Positions 45,205-55,080 of a DNA stretch of 64,000 nt are shown here, in pieces. The DNA is taken from positions 868,001-932,000 of the forward strand of contig NZ_CP113116.1 in NCBI RefSeq assembly GCF_026625985.1. The letters run 5' to 3'. A program made the position numbers and the translations under genes. The notes under the pieces are model-generated. The model was not told where the DNA came from. It searched no databases and was given only the letters and a program-made list of their open reading frames with translations. Within the stretch, counting starts at the first letter, position 1, and each line of letters begins with the position of its first letter. The DNA comes from Mycobacterium sp. Aquia_213 (GTDB lineage: Bacteria; Actinomycetota; Actinomycetes; Mycobacteriales; Mycobacteriaceae).

Positions 45205-47265
45205 ATGCATCCTCGGTACCCGAATGTGTTCAGCCCGGTACAAATTGGCCCGGTGGAGCTGTCCAATCGTTATTACTTTGCACCGCACGCTATTCCGCTG
45301 AACGTGGGGTCGGCTCCGTCTGAGGATTTCGTGGCCTATTGCATCGAGCGAGTCAGGGATGGCGGTTGCGGTCTGGTGATCCTGAGCTGCACCGCGCATC
45401 AGCGCGGGCGTTCCTTTCAGCCTTCCCCGTACCTGAAGAAGAGCATTCCTGCCTTCGCCGCGCTGGCCGACGCCGTGCATCAAGCAGGGGGGAAAGTCTT
45501 CGGCGAGATCTGGTATCACTGGATGACTCCCGGTCACTGGCAATCGATGGCGCCGCAAGCGCCGTCGTTTGGCCCGTCGGTTTCGCAGTTCGCATTCAAC
45601 GGGATCAGCGGCTCGACCCGCGCGGCCACACGTGACGAGGTTGCGATGATCGTCGACGCGCATCACCAATCGACAGTGCATCTACGTGAAGCCGGATTCG
45701 ATGGCATTGAAGTCCACGCCGCGCACGCCACCATCATCGAGCAGTTCCTGTCGCCCTATTACAATCGCCGCACCGACGAATACGGCGGGCCGCTGGAGAA
45801 CCGAATGCGCATGCTGGTCGACGTGCTGCAATCGGTGCGCGACGCCGCGGGCACCGCGATGGCCGTTGGCGCGCGTCTCAACTGTGATGAGCTGATCGAG
45901 GGCGGCTATCAGAGCTCCGAAGCCTATGAAGTGGTGCGATCGATCTGCGCGCAGCGGCTGGTCGACTTTGTCGATCTGGACGTCGGTATGGAGCCGCTGC
46001 AGCTGAAATACGGTATGCCGACGGTCTTTACCGAGGAGTTCTCTTATCGGCCCTTCGTGGAGAAGGTCCGCGGCGCGGCGGGTGACGTGCCGGTGCTCAG
46101 TGTGCTGGGCCGGGTAACCAAGATGAGCGATGCCGAGGCGGCCATCGCCGCAGGGGTGTGCGATCTCGTCGGGTCGGCGCGTGAGCTGATCGCCGAGCCG
46201 CGATTCGTCAAGCACGCCCGTGAGGGCACCGAGGAACAGGCGCGCACCTGCATTGCCTGCAACTGGTGCCTTGGCGGCATCAACTATCGCGTCATCGGTT
46301 GCACGATCAACCCGGCGTCGTTCCGGGAAAGGCTATGGGGTGACCACACATTCGCCCCTGCAACTCAGCTGTCGAGGGTGATTGTGGTCGGCGGCGGGCC
46401 GGCCGGGCTCGAGGCGGCCCGAGTCGCAGCGCTGCGGGGCCACGAAGTCACGTTGCTGGAAGCCCGACAAGAGCTCGGCGGGGCGCTGGAGCTGTGGTCG
46501 CGCTTGCCGGGGCGCGACTTCTACCGACATGCGATCGACTGGTGGGCCAGTGAACTCGCGCGGCTGGGTGTAGCCGTCCGGCAGGGCAAACCGGCGGCGG
46601 CCGACGAAGTGTTGGCACTGGCTCCCGACGCCGTGATCGTGGCCACCGGAGCCAGCTACAGTCGGACGGGCCGCAGTGCCTTTCTCGACCAAGACATCCC
46701 AGGCGCCGACAAGCCACATGTCTGGTGCCCTGAAGACATATTGGAGGGCCGCGCACGGCCGTCGGGCAAGCTCGTCGTGGTGGACGCCGAAGCAACGCAT
46801 GCTGCCAGCGGTGTGGCAGAACTGCTTGCGGCCCGCGGAGCCGAAGTGATCCTGCTGTCACCCAACTACGCGCCCTATTCTCACCGCGAAGTGATGAGCC
46901 TGGAAGGTGATTCGATCGCCCAACGATTGGCCGAGGCCAATGTCGTATTCCAACCCACGACCTGGGTTCGCCGCATCGGTGATCACGATCTGCACATCAT
47001 CGACGTCAACAGCGGACGCGAGTCGACGCTCCCGCGCATCGATGCCGTCGTCCTGGCAACCGGACGGATCCCTGTTGACGGTATTGCACGCGAACTCGAA
47101 GGCAATGTCGCACAACTGTTCACCATCGGTGACGCTCTCGGGGTGCGACCGTTGGCAACGGCCGCCTACGAGGGGCAGAAATTCGCCCGGTTGATCGGCG
47201 AACCCGATGCGCCCAGAAATATGGCGGAGGCCTATTTCGCCACCGACGTCCTGGTGGCCCGATGA
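45205..47265 (+). CDS. OYE/2,4-dienoyl-CoA reductase-like FMN-FeS-FAD oxidoreductase
   Basis: 686 residues. Residues 1-360 form an old-yellow-enzyme TIM barrel (VELSNRYYFAPHAIPLN; EIWYHWMTPGHW; FDGIEVHAAHATIIEQFLSP). Cys in ARTCIACNWCLGGINYRVIGC bind a 4Fe-4S cluster, and VIVVGGGPAGLEAARVAALRGHEV begins the FAD/NAD domain. This is the FadH layout. Mycobacterial relatives reduce C=C bonds in lipids or are linked to mycofactocin. GGAGG lies upstream of ATG 45205. In this neighbourhood it may saturate an alkene formed in a triterpenoid or lipid; that is inference. Confidence 0.92.
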   Translation: MHPRYPNVFSPVQIGPVELSNRYYFAPHAIPLNVGSAPSEDFVAYCIERVRDGGCGLVILSCTAHQRGRSFQPSPYLKKSIPAFAALADAVHQAGGKVFGEIWYHWMTPGHWQSMAPQAPSFGPSVSQFAFNGISGSTRAATRDEVAMIVDAHHQSTVHLREAGFDGIEVHAAHATIIEQFLSPYYNRRTDEYGGPLENRMRMLVDVLQSVRDAAGTAMAVGARLNCDELIEGGYQSSEAYEVVRSICAQRLVDFVDLDVGMEPLQLKYGMPTVFTEEFSYRPFVEKVRGAAGDVPVLSVLGRVTKMSDAEAAIAAGVCDLVGSARELIAEPRFVKHAREGTEEQARTCIACNWCLGGINYRVIGCTINPASFRERLWGDHTFAPATQLSRVIVVGGGPAGLEAARVAALRGHEVTLLEARQELGGALELWSRLPGRDFYRHAIDWWASELARLGVAVRQGKPAAADEVLALAPDAVIVATGASYSRTGRSAFLDQDIPGADKPHVWCPEDILEGRARPSGKLVVVDAEATHAASGVAELLAARGAEVILLSPNYAPYSHREVMSLEGDSIAQRLAEANVVFQPTTWVRRIGDHDLHIIDVNSGRESTLPRIDAVVLATGRIPVDGIARELEGNVAQLFTIGDALGVRPLATAAYEGQKFARLIGEPDAPRNMAEAYFATDVLVAR

Positions 47266-47496
47266 ATCGCGCTCGTTTGACTCCCCGGTCCCTTGCGGTG
47301 AATCCGCGCAGATCATCGAAATACATTCTGCAACAATCGATTCAATCCCAGCGCTGCACAGTCGAGCATCCGGCATTTCAGTGCCGGGGACGAGGTGACG
47401 CAGTATGCTAACGCCCACCGCTACCGGGGAAGAGGTGATCGTGCGCGATTCCAAGGTCTCACCGGTGTTTTCCAATGTCGCAGTCAGGACGCCGAG

Positions 47497-48957
47497 ATGA
47501 GAATTCATCGACTGAGCGGATTCGACACCAGCCTGCTTCACCTGGAATCCCCGTCACAACCAATGACCGGATGCGCGTTGTGGGAATTGGACACTTCGAC
47601 CATGCCCGGGGGATATAGCTTCGCCAACTTCCGTGCGACGCTATCGCAGCGACTCGTCGCAGTGCCGGAATTCCGGATGAAGATGGCTGACAGCGCACTG
47701 AATTTGGACACTCCGGTGTGGGTGGAGGATCCCGACTTCGATCTCGATCGCCATCTGCACCGCGTCGAGCTGCCGGCGCCGGGCAGCAGCGATGAACTGT
47801 CGGCGCTCGTAGGGCGCTTGATCGCCGAGCAGATCGACCGCAGCCGGCCCTTATGGGGGATGTGGGTGATCGAGGGATTGTCTGGCACCGATTCACGCAT
47901 CAGCGGCCGGGTGGCGGTGATGCACCGTATGCATCACGTGCTCGCGGACGGGACCACCGCCAACGACATTTTGGCGCGGCTCTGCAGCACCGAAGCCGAC
48001 CCTTCGCGGCCGGAACCCATTGAGGGGGTAGGGACTCTCAGTCAGCGGCAGATCGTCGTTGATGGTTTGGTGCGGTTCGCGCGACGGCCCTGGTATCTGC
48101 TCAAGGTGCTGCTCACAACCATCGCCGGGGCGATCACGACGATCCGTCGGAATGCCCGGGGTCAAACTATGACGGGACTGTTCAACGCGCCACGGACCAT
48201 GTTCAACGGCACCGTCTCTAGCCGTCGCACCGTGGCCTACGTCCAACTGGACCTCGATGACGTCAAGGCGGTCAAGAACAAGTTCGGAGTCACGTTCAAC
48301 GACGTGATGCTGGCGCTGGTATCAAGCGCGGTCAGACGATTCCTGCTTGATCGTTCCGCGCTGCCGCAGGCCACGCTGGCCGCGGCGATGCCGGTGTCGA
48401 TTTTTCAGCCGAACCGCGCGAGCCGCAATCAATTGTCTGCCATGATTTCCAGTTTGTGCACCGATGTGGCCGATCCCATGGCGCGGCTTAGGGCTATCGC
48501 TGCGGCGAGTTCGGTCGCGAAAGACCATGTTTCGGCGGTCGGTCCGTCGCTGGGGCTCGATTGGACGCAATTCGCTCCCCGGTTGTTAGAGGTGGGTTGG
48601 CGGATCTACCGATGGTCTGGGCTCAGCGACCGCCGACCGATCTACAACCTGACCCTGTCCAATGTGCCCGGACCACAAGTGCAGTGCTACTTGATGGGAG
48701 CGAAGGTCAAAGCGAGCTATAAGTTCGGACCGGTTTTCCACGGAGCCGGTCTGAATGTCACCGTTATGTCGCTCAACGGCAAGGTCGATGTCGGCCTTGT
48801 TTCGTGTACGGACCTGCTGCCCGACCTCTGGGAGCTGGCTGATGGTCTCCCTATCGCTCTCAAGGAACTACTGGACATGGCCGGCCGGATCGAGCGCTGT
48901 GCCGATCGCCCGGCAGCGCAGGAACCCCATACAAAAAACAACGATTGGGCAACATGA
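47497..48957 (+). CDS. WS/DGAT acyltransferase
   Basis: 486 residues from ATG 47497 (MRIHRLSGFDTS, the usual family start; the frame is open further upstream). The active-site HHxxxDG motif is intact in MHHVLADGTTAND. The C-terminus has LTLSNVPGPQVQCYLMGA. The family esterifies long-chain alcohols or diacylglycerol with acyl-CoA; a triterpenoid alcohol is an attractive alternative acceptor here. The stop overlaps the methyltransferase (ATGA). Confidence 0.92.
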   Translation: MRIHRLSGFDTSLLHLESPSQPMTGCALWELDTSTMPGGYSFANFRATLSQRLVAVPEFRMKMADSALNLDTPVWVEDPDFDLDRHLHRVELPAPGSSDELSALVGRLIAEQIDRSRPLWGMWVIEGLSGTDSRISGRVAVMHRMHHVLADGTTANDILARLCSTEADPSRPEPIEGVGTLSQRQIVVDGLVRFARRPWYLLKVLLTTIAGAITTIRRNARGQTMTGLFNAPRTMFNGTVSSRRTVAYVQLDLDDVKAVKNKFGVTFNDVMLALVSSAVRRFLLDRSALPQATLAAAMPVSIFQPNRASRNQLSAMISSLCTDVADPMARLRAIAAASSVAKDHVSAVGPSLGLDWTQFAPRLLEVGWRIYRWSGLSDRRPIYNLTLSNVPGPQVQCYLMGAKVKASYKFGPVFHGAGLNVTVMSLNGKVDVGLVSCTDLLPDLWELADGLPIALKELLDMAGRIERCADRPAAQEPHTKNNDWAT

Positions 48958-49838
48958 AACGCCGAAATCCTCTGAAGCTTCGCCCCGGCTCGTGCATCAA
49001 ACAGCTGAGATTCTCCGCGGGGTTAGCATTTGGCCGGCTGACGCTCGCCTTTATGACGGTCTCCGACCGCCTAACGCAGATATTTGTCGAGCGCTTCTAT
49101 CCGTTCTTCACGCGCCGGTTCGCAAATCAAGTCCGCTTGATCAATTTGGGCTACGAGGAGGATCCGCCCATGGGCCTGTCGTTGCCGCAGTCCGACGAAC
49201 CCAGCCGGTTCATGATTCAGCTCTACCACCGCACGGCGGCGCAGGTCGATCTGACTGGCAAAAGGGTGCTGGAAATCAGTTGTGGCCACGGCGGCGGGGC
49301 CTCGCACGTCGTGCGCACCTTGGGCCCCGCTTCTTACACGGGACTGGATCTAAACCGTGCTGCAATCGACTTTTGCCGTGCAACCTACGATCTGCCCGGC
49401 CAGAGCTTTGTGCATGGCGACGCCCAGAACCTGCCCTTCGCCGACGACTCCTTCGACGTAGTGCTCAATGTCGAAGCTTCGCACGGCTATCCCGACTTTC
49501 CTCGTTTCCTTGCGGAAGTCGCGCGTGTGTTGCGCCCAGGGGGGCATTTTCTCTACACGGATCTGCGACCGCTGCCGTGGATAGCGCAGTGGGAGGCGGC
49601 GTTTGCCGACGTCCCGATGCGGGTGCTGTCGGAAAGGCACATCGATGAGGAGGTTTCGCGCGGACTCATAGGAACTGCCCAACGGCTGCACGACCTCGTT
49701 GCAGGCCGCGGTCCGAGGTATGTGCTCGACGTCATCCGTTTTGCGATGGTCGTATATGACAAGGCGACGCTTGGCCCTCGTCGATCGTCGTATCGGATGT
49801 ACTGCCTTGCCAACGATGAAGGCAGCGTCGGCCAATAG
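48954..49838 (+). CDS. SAM-dependent methyltransferase
   Basis: About 294 residues from ATG 48954. Motif I is VLEISCGHGGGASHV, the acidic motif II loop is YTGLDLNRAAID, and the post-I region is HGDAQNLPFADDSFDVVL. The N-terminal 50 residues are basic and hydrophobic. The overall look is like the mycobacterial phthiotriol/glycopeptidolipid O-methyltransferases. Translational coupling to the WS/DGAT suggests methylation of the same lipid product. Confidence 0.9.
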   Translation: MKRRNPLKLRPGSCIKQLRFSAGLAFGRLTLAFMTVSDRLTQIFVERFYPFFTRRFANQVRLINLGYEEDPPMGLSLPQSDEPSRFMIQLYHRTAAQVDLTGKRVLEISCGHGGGASHVVRTLGPASYTGLDLNRAAIDFCRATYDLPGQSFVHGDAQNLPFADDSFDVVLNVEASHGYPDFPRFLAEVARVLRPGGHFLYTDLRPLPWIAQWEAAFADVPMRVLSERHIDEEVSRGLIGTAQRLHDLVAGRGPRYVLDVIRFAMVVYDKATLGPRRSSYRMYCLANDEGSVGQ

Positions 49839-49939
49839 TCGAACCAGCCGTCGCGTGGCCGGGCCAGCCTTACCGTTGTCGCTATCTCTTGGCGTGTCAG
49901 CACAAATCATGAACTAGCATCAAGGTGGAGGTAAACCGA

Positions 49940-51229
49940 ATGCCCCGCGATGTTCTGCCACCAGGCCCCCGACTCCCGGCATTCATTCAGCTGGCTGCTT
50001 TCGCGTCGCAGCCGTGGAAATTCCTGGATTCGTGCGCGGCTCGTTACGGAGACGTGTTCACATTGCGGTTGGCCAGCCAGCAACCCTGGGTGGTTGTGTC
50101 GCATCCCGATACGGTGAAAGAGGTCTTGACCGGCCCGCCTGAAGTGCTGCTTGCCGCGGAGGGCAATCGCATGATGCAACCACTGATGGGTGCGAACTCC
50201 TTGCTGCTGCTCGAAGGGGATGCGCACAGGGAGCAGCGTCGACTCATTGTGCCGTCTTTCCGCGGCAACGGCCTCAAGTTCTATACCGACAAGGTGACCG
50301 CTGTTACCCAAGCGGAGATCGCCCGTTGGCCGCGCGGTAGGCCGGTGCGCCTGTACCCGCGGATGCAAGAGTTGACGCTGGAGGTCATGCTGCGCGGCGT
50401 TTTCGGGCTGAGCACGGGGACCCGTCTTGACCAGTTGCGGGCGGAACTATTACGGATGCTAAGGAAGAAATCGGGACCGCTGATGCTGACTGTTGGTCCG
50501 CCGCGAATGCGGGCGGCGCTGACGCGCAACTTCCTCATGGGTCAGATCGACCGCTTGGTTCATGCCGAGATCGACGACCGACGCCGGGCTGGAGATTGGG
50601 CCGAGCGCAGCGACTTGCTGTCAATTCTTCTGCAAGCCCGCCACGCCGATGGCCAGGCGTTGAACGATGCGGAGATTCGCGACGAGCTGGTAACCATGCT
50701 CTTGGCCGGCGAGGAAACGACGGCGACCTCGCTTGCGTGGGCAGTAGAACGCCTTGTCCGTCATCCCGAGCACCAGGCTCGACTGATCGAGGAAACCCGG
50801 GTCGGGGACCACCGGTTCGTGGACGCCGTTGTCAAGGAAACGCTGCGGGTGCGACCTGTGAGCTCGATGGTCATGCGGAAGCTCAACGCGCCGATGCAAA
50901 TTGACGGCTTCCGGTTACCGGCCGGCGTGAGCGTCGTGTCGTCGATCTACCTGACGCACCGGCGACCCGACCTTTACCCCGACCCAGAGTGTTTCCGCCC
51001 GGAGCGTTTCCTTGACCAACCGGCAGGAACCTATACCTGGATTGCCTTCGGCGGCGGCGAAAGGCGTTGCCTGGGCGCGACCTTCGCCGAGCTTGAGATG
51101 CGGGTCGTCCTCAGCATGTTGTTCGACACTTTCAAGGTTCGTCCCGCCGACGAGCGCCCAGAGCCGGTGCGATGGCAAGGAATGCTGACCCCGGTGCCCG
51201 GGCGCGGGGCCACGGTGGTGCTCGAATAG
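49940..51229 (+). CDS. cytochrome P450
   Basis: 429 residues from ATG 49940 (AGGTGGAGG about 10 bases before; a GTG at 49925 is possible). The start MPRDVLPPGPRLP matches the Pro-rich hinge of class II-like P450s. The I-helix reads LAGEETTATSLAW, the K-helix EXXR is in KETLRVRP and the heme loop is FGGGERRCLGATFAE. It resembles the CYP135/138-type actinobacterial group. It lies 93 bases before a second P450, so two hydroxylations in one pathway are possible. Confidence 0.92.
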   Translation: MPRDVLPPGPRLPAFIQLAAFASQPWKFLDSCAARYGDVFTLRLASQQPWVVVSHPDTVKEVLTGPPEVLLAAEGNRMMQPLMGANSLLLLEGDAHREQRRLIVPSFRGNGLKFYTDKVTAVTQAEIARWPRGRPVRLYPRMQELTLEVMLRGVFGLSTGTRLDQLRAELLRMLRKKSGPLMLTVGPPRMRAALTRNFLMGQIDRLVHAEIDDRRRAGDWAERSDLLSILLQARHADGQALNDAEIRDELVTMLLAGEETTATSLAWAVERLVRHPEHQARLIEETRVGDHRFVDAVVKETLRVRPVSSMVMRKLNAPMQIDGFRLPAGVSVVSSIYLTHRRPDLYPDPECFRPERFLDQPAGTYTWIAFGGGERRCLGATFAELEMRVVLSMLFDTFKVRPADERPEPVRWQGMLTPVPGRGATVVLE

Positions 51230-51322
51230 GGCATTTCGAAGACGCTGGTGACGCTTGGATCTATGTTCTAGATTCGGCATTGGCCAACTACCGGCCACTC
51301 CACGACGCCGATTTGGAGTCCG

Positions 51323-52525
51323 ATGACAGTGCAATCGCAGTGGGTATTCGACCCGTATTCCGAGGAATTCTTCGCCAGTCCGCACGAAATCTACCGGCGA
51401 ATGCGTACGGAGGCACCGGTTTACTATCACGAGGACCTGGACTTCTACGCGCTCACCCGGTATGAGGACGTGGCCGCAGCGGCTAGAGACTTTCAGACCT
51501 ACTCTTCGGCGGGTGGCCTCGACTTGGCGATGATGAGAAGTGGCCAGGAGCCGCCGCCTGCGATCTTGTACTTAGACCCGCCTGAGCACGGACGCATGCG
51601 GGGTCTGGTCAACAAGGCCTTCACACCGCGCTCGGTCGAGGCGCAGCGAAACACCGTCATCGAGACGGTGCAGCGCTGCCTGAGCAATGCCAATCCCCGT
51701 CGATTCGATGTGGTGCAAGACTTCTCGGCTATCTTTCCCGGGGAAGTCATCACTTCCATGGTCGGAGTGCCGGCACCCGGACGCCAACAGTTCCGGGAGT
51801 TCGTCCAAGTGGCGCTGAGCTACCAACCGGGCCAGACGGCGCCGGACGAGACCACTGTGACGATGATGTTGAACGCGGCAGCGTATTGCTACAACCTGGT
51901 CCAGGAGCGTCGCGCGCAGCCGCAAGACGACATGATCAGCACGCTGATCGAGGCCGAGATCGAGCGCGGGGATGGCGAGAAGACCAGCCTGTCAGACGAC
52001 GAGATCACGCTGTTCGCAATGTTGGTCGGCGGCGCGGGCACCGAGACCGTGACCAAACTCGTCGCCAACGCCGTGGCGGCATTCGCACAGCACCCCGACC
52101 AGTGGCGCGAGTTGCATGAGGATCGCGCCAAGATCCCCGCGGCGGTGGAAGAGGTGCTGAGATACGACAGCCCGGTACTGTATACCCTCCGGCGCACCAC
52201 GAAAGAGGTGACGCTGCACGGGGTTACGATCCCGGCGGGCAAGCCGGTGTTCCTGTGCGAGGTGGCGGCCAACCGCGACCCGGAAGTCTTCAGTGACCCG
52301 GACGTCTTCGATATAGCCCGTGACCCCACGCGCGCGCAGCACCTCTCACTCGGGTATGGCGTTCATAGTTGCCTCGGCGCCGCACTGGGCAGGATGGAAA
52401 CCGCCATCGCGCTCGACCATCTCCTTGATTTCATGCCGCGCTACGAGGTCATCTGGGAAGACTGTCGACGAGTTAACGCGTCGACGGTCGCCGGATGGGG
52501 GCAATTGCCGGTGCGGGTGGGGTAA
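51323..52525 (+). CDS. cytochrome P450
   Basis: 400 residues, ordinary bacterial class I. PHEIYRRMRTEAPVYYH near the N-terminus, I-helix VGGAGTETVTKLV, K-helix EEVLRYDSP, and heme loop LSLGYGVHSCLGAALG. The first residue of the F-x-x-G heme loop is Leu instead of Phe, an acceptable variant. It is followed 55 bases later by an SDR, so alcohol formation then oxidation is the likely local sequence. Confidence 0.92.
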   Translation: MTVQSQWVFDPYSEEFFASPHEIYRRMRTEAPVYYHEDLDFYALTRYEDVAAAARDFQTYSSAGGLDLAMMRSGQEPPPAILYLDPPEHGRMRGLVNKAFTPRSVEAQRNTVIETVQRCLSNANPRRFDVVQDFSAIFPGEVITSMVGVPAPGRQQFREFVQVALSYQPGQTAPDETTVTMMLNAAAYCYNLVQERRAQPQDDMISTLIEAEIERGDGEKTSLSDDEITLFAMLVGGAGTETVTKLVANAVAAFAQHPDQWRELHEDRAKIPAAVEEVLRYDSPVLYTLRRTTKEVTLHGVTIPAGKPVFLCEVAANRDPEVFSDPDVFDIARDPTRAQHLSLGYGVHSCLGAALGRMETAIALDHLLDFMPRYEVIWEDCRRVNASTVAGWGQLPVRVG

Positions 52526-52580
52526 GACGCGCGTGTTGGCCGCTTGCGGTCGTGGTTCTCAGATTGGTACATCTCAGGCG

Positions 52581-53477
52581 ATGACATCGAACTGGTCGCC
52601 GACCCGACTCGGCAACCTCAGCGGCAAGCGGATCATCGTCACCGGCGCAACCAACGGCGTGGGCTTGGCCACGGCACGCGAGTTGGCCAAGGCTGGAGCG
52701 CACGTGATCATGGCCGTCCGCAATCTCGAGTTGGGTGCGCAGCGTGCCGCCGAAATGGGTGGCGAGACGTCGTTGGTCAAACTGGATCTCGCCGATCAAT
52801 CGTCGGTGCGCGCATTTCCGGGCCTGTTCGACGGCGACGTGGACATTCTGATCAACAATGCCGGCGCGATCGCGCCGCGGCGGACCGAGACCGTGGACGG
52901 CTTTGAGATCACACTGGCCACGAATTTCCTCGGTCCGTTCGCGCTGACCAACCTACTGTTCGACCGGGTGCGCTCGCAGATCATCAACGTCGGCTCCGAC
53001 CGTCACAAGTACAAGTCGTCGGTGATCGCGTTCGACGACCCGCATCTGCGTGCTCGCAAGTGGTCGCGCTACCCGGCCTATGGCCGCTCGAAGCTGGCGG
53101 TGATGCTTTGGGGACTCGAATTGGACCGGCGTCTGCGTGCCGCCGGATCGCCAGTGATCAGTCAACTTACCCATCCCGGCTGGGTGTCGTCGAATCTGTT
53201 GAAAACGTCTGATACCCGCGTCATTTCAGCCGGGCATTGGATGTGGCAATGGGTTCCCAAGACGATCGGCAACGACCTCGAAGCCGGTGCCGCGCCAACG
53301 CTGTACTGCATCAGCGAGCCGATTGCACCGGGTAGCTACGTAGGTATCGACGGCTGGCTCGGCTTCAAAGGCGGCCCGACGCTGGCCGGACGCGCTGCGA
53401 AGGCCTGTGACTACGAAGCTGCCCGTAGGTTGTGGGAACTCGCGGAAAAAGAAACCGGCACAACACTTCACGTGTAG
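52581..53477 (+). CDS. short-chain dehydrogenase/reductase
   Basis: 298 residues from ATG 52581. It has VTGATNGVGLATARELAKAG, NNAG in LINNAGAIAP, the catalytic pair YGRSK and a long C-terminal part typical of retinol/protochlorophyllide-type SDRs. It is intact, unlike the several SDR relics in this region, and unrelated to them at the N-terminus (GATNGVG versus GASSGLG or GAARGIG). It follows the P450 at 51323 on the same strand. Confidence 0.9.
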   Translation: MTSNWSPTRLGNLSGKRIIVTGATNGVGLATARELAKAGAHVIMAVRNLELGAQRAAEMGGETSLVKLDLADQSSVRAFPGLFDGDVDILINNAGAIAPRRTETVDGFEITLATNFLGPFALTNLLFDRVRSQIINVGSDRHKYKSSVIAFDDPHLRARKWSRYPAYGRSKLAVMLWGLELDRRLRAAGSPVISQLTHPGWVSSNLLKTSDTRVISAGHWMWQWVPKTIGNDLEAGAAPTLYCISEPIAPGSYVGIDGWLGFKGGPTLAGRAAKACDYEAARRLWELAEKETGTTLHV

Positions 53478-53630
53478 CCGCATCGAGCAGACCTTCCAAG
53501 ACCACCTGATCACCGTGGTCGCCCCTGTGGCGGCAGCCTCTACATCGAGCCCCAATCCGGTTGGGGCACGGAGAAATTCGACCCAATCACCGACCGCCGC
53601 CGCGTGCGATCGTGTTCGATGACGATTACT

Positions 53631-54557
53631 CTACTTCTGCGCGACCGCGATCAAATAATCTAGCCACGGGCTCCATATAGCTACTGCGGTGGGGCCGTTC
53701 ATTCGCCGGAGCCAAGGATGGACACTTCGGTAATCCGAGTTTTTGAGGCGATGGCGGACAAAATTTGCGAAGTCGTCGAAGACGTAGTCCCGAATTGAAT
53801 ACACATTCACTTTCTCGAAGCCTGTTTCTCGCAAGACGTCGCTATATCCCGAAGCATCGAAATCATTCGCTTGACCGTGCGCATACACCGAGCGAGCAGC
53901 CGATCCGACGATGCCCCACCGGGCGTTAGGTCGTGGGACTGCCTCCTTGGGCAGCGGAATGATATCCGCAGTCACGAGGCGGCCGCCGGGCTTGAGAACC
54001 CGGAAAGCTTCACTGAAGAATTCGCGACGCGAAGGAAAGTGAAAGGGCGATTCAAGCGCAACTACCTTGTTCACAGATTCGTCCGGCCTGGGCAACTCAC
54101 TGGCCGACCCGTGGACGTACCGCACGGTACTCGCGAGGCCCAATGCTTGTGCTCTTCCGGAAGCTATCTCGATTTGCTTTCTCGATACGTTTATTCCGAT
54201 AATCTCCTGAGGCTGAAACTCTTTGGCCCAGAGGAAATCTTGGTCACCGAATCCGGGTCCAGCATCGACCACGATGTCACCAGGCCGGATGTCTGCTTCT
54301 CTTCCCACTAAGCGCGCAAATTCAGCACAGGCCTCATCGAGAGTCGTAGGATTGTTTTTCCAATACCCGTAATTCAAAAACATCGAGTCTTCCGCGAAAT
54401 TATTCGCGTCGTTGAACACCGTGTCGTATAATTTGCCCATACTCTGCGGCGTCGTAATATCCAAGCCAACGCTCATTAATTGCTTCAGCTCGTACATCCA
54501 CCGTGCTTGTCGGGCAAGGGTACTTTCTGGCTGCGGCTCGGTTGTTGGCATTGTCAT
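53631..54557 (-). CDS. SAM-dependent methyltransferase, low-GC
   Basis: 308 residues. The N-terminus has FLNYGYWKNNPTTLDEACAE, motif I is VVDAGPGFGDQDFLW, and VVALESPFHFPSRREFF and FRVLKPGGRLVTADI are typical of small-molecule C- or O-methyltransferases. Codon choice is clearly more A/T-rich than in neighbours: 26 of 60 bases are G/C at 54361-54420. That points to recent transfer or to a different origin. The gene runs opposite to the P450-SDR set. Confidence 0.88.
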   Translation of the reverse strand: MTMPTTEPQPESTLARQARWMYELKQLMSVGLDITTPQSMGKLYDTVFNDANNFAEDSMFLNYGYWKNNPTTLDEACAEFARLVGREADIRPGDIVVDAGPGFGDQDFLWAKEFQPQEIIGINVSRKQIEIASGRAQALGLASTVRYVHGSASELPRPDESVNKVVALESPFHFPSRREFFSEAFRVLKPGGRLVTADIIPLPKEAVPRPNARWGIVGSAARSVYAHGQANDFDASGYSDVLRETGFEKVNVYSIRDYVFDDFANFVRHRLKNSDYRSVHPWLRRMNGPTAVAIWSPWLDYLIAVAQK

Positions 54558-55080
54558 CTCCCGAAGAATCGCATCTCGAACTGGTCGGTGTGTCGGGCGA
54601 GCCTACTGTTCATCCCGACTCCTACCAACCTAGTGGTCCGTGTTGATGTTGGTTGACGATTCGCTTTCTTGAGGCTGTGGTCGGCGGTCTGTTCCAGGCG
54701 ACCGGGTGGGTGACTCAGCGAGATTCATCCGGCCGCCGACGTCGGGGTGAAGTACACCTGCACGAGCGGCTTGTCGGTCGCCAGTCGCGGACTTCGATGC
54801 GTATGGCTGTCCTGGCAGGGCGCCACAAGCGCTATGACGAAAACAAGAGCAGGGCAACCGCACACCCGGCGCCGCTTGACGAATAGCTACCTAGGTTGTC
54901 TCGAGGCAGATATCGGCCTATCGAGACTGCAGCGTCGCGGCACCGGGATAGACTGCGACATGATCGTGTCGCGGTCCGGCCGAAGTGTGGCTGCGGGTCC
55001 GTGTGAATGCGGTGTGGGCTTTAGCGGTATCCGGTGGACCACCTGATCGCTGGTCGGAGGGTCCTTCCAAAGGGAGTGCG
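54558..55080. other. gene-poor spacer with possible exported-protein relic
   Basis: About 520 bases without a clear gene. On the minus strand a 46-codon frame from GTG 54865 to the stop at 54725 reads VCGCPALVFVIALVAPC followed by DKPLVQVYFTP, resembling a signal peptide plus the first strand of a PLD/Nuc-type nuclease; it then stops. I regard this as a weak relic. Confidence 0.35.
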
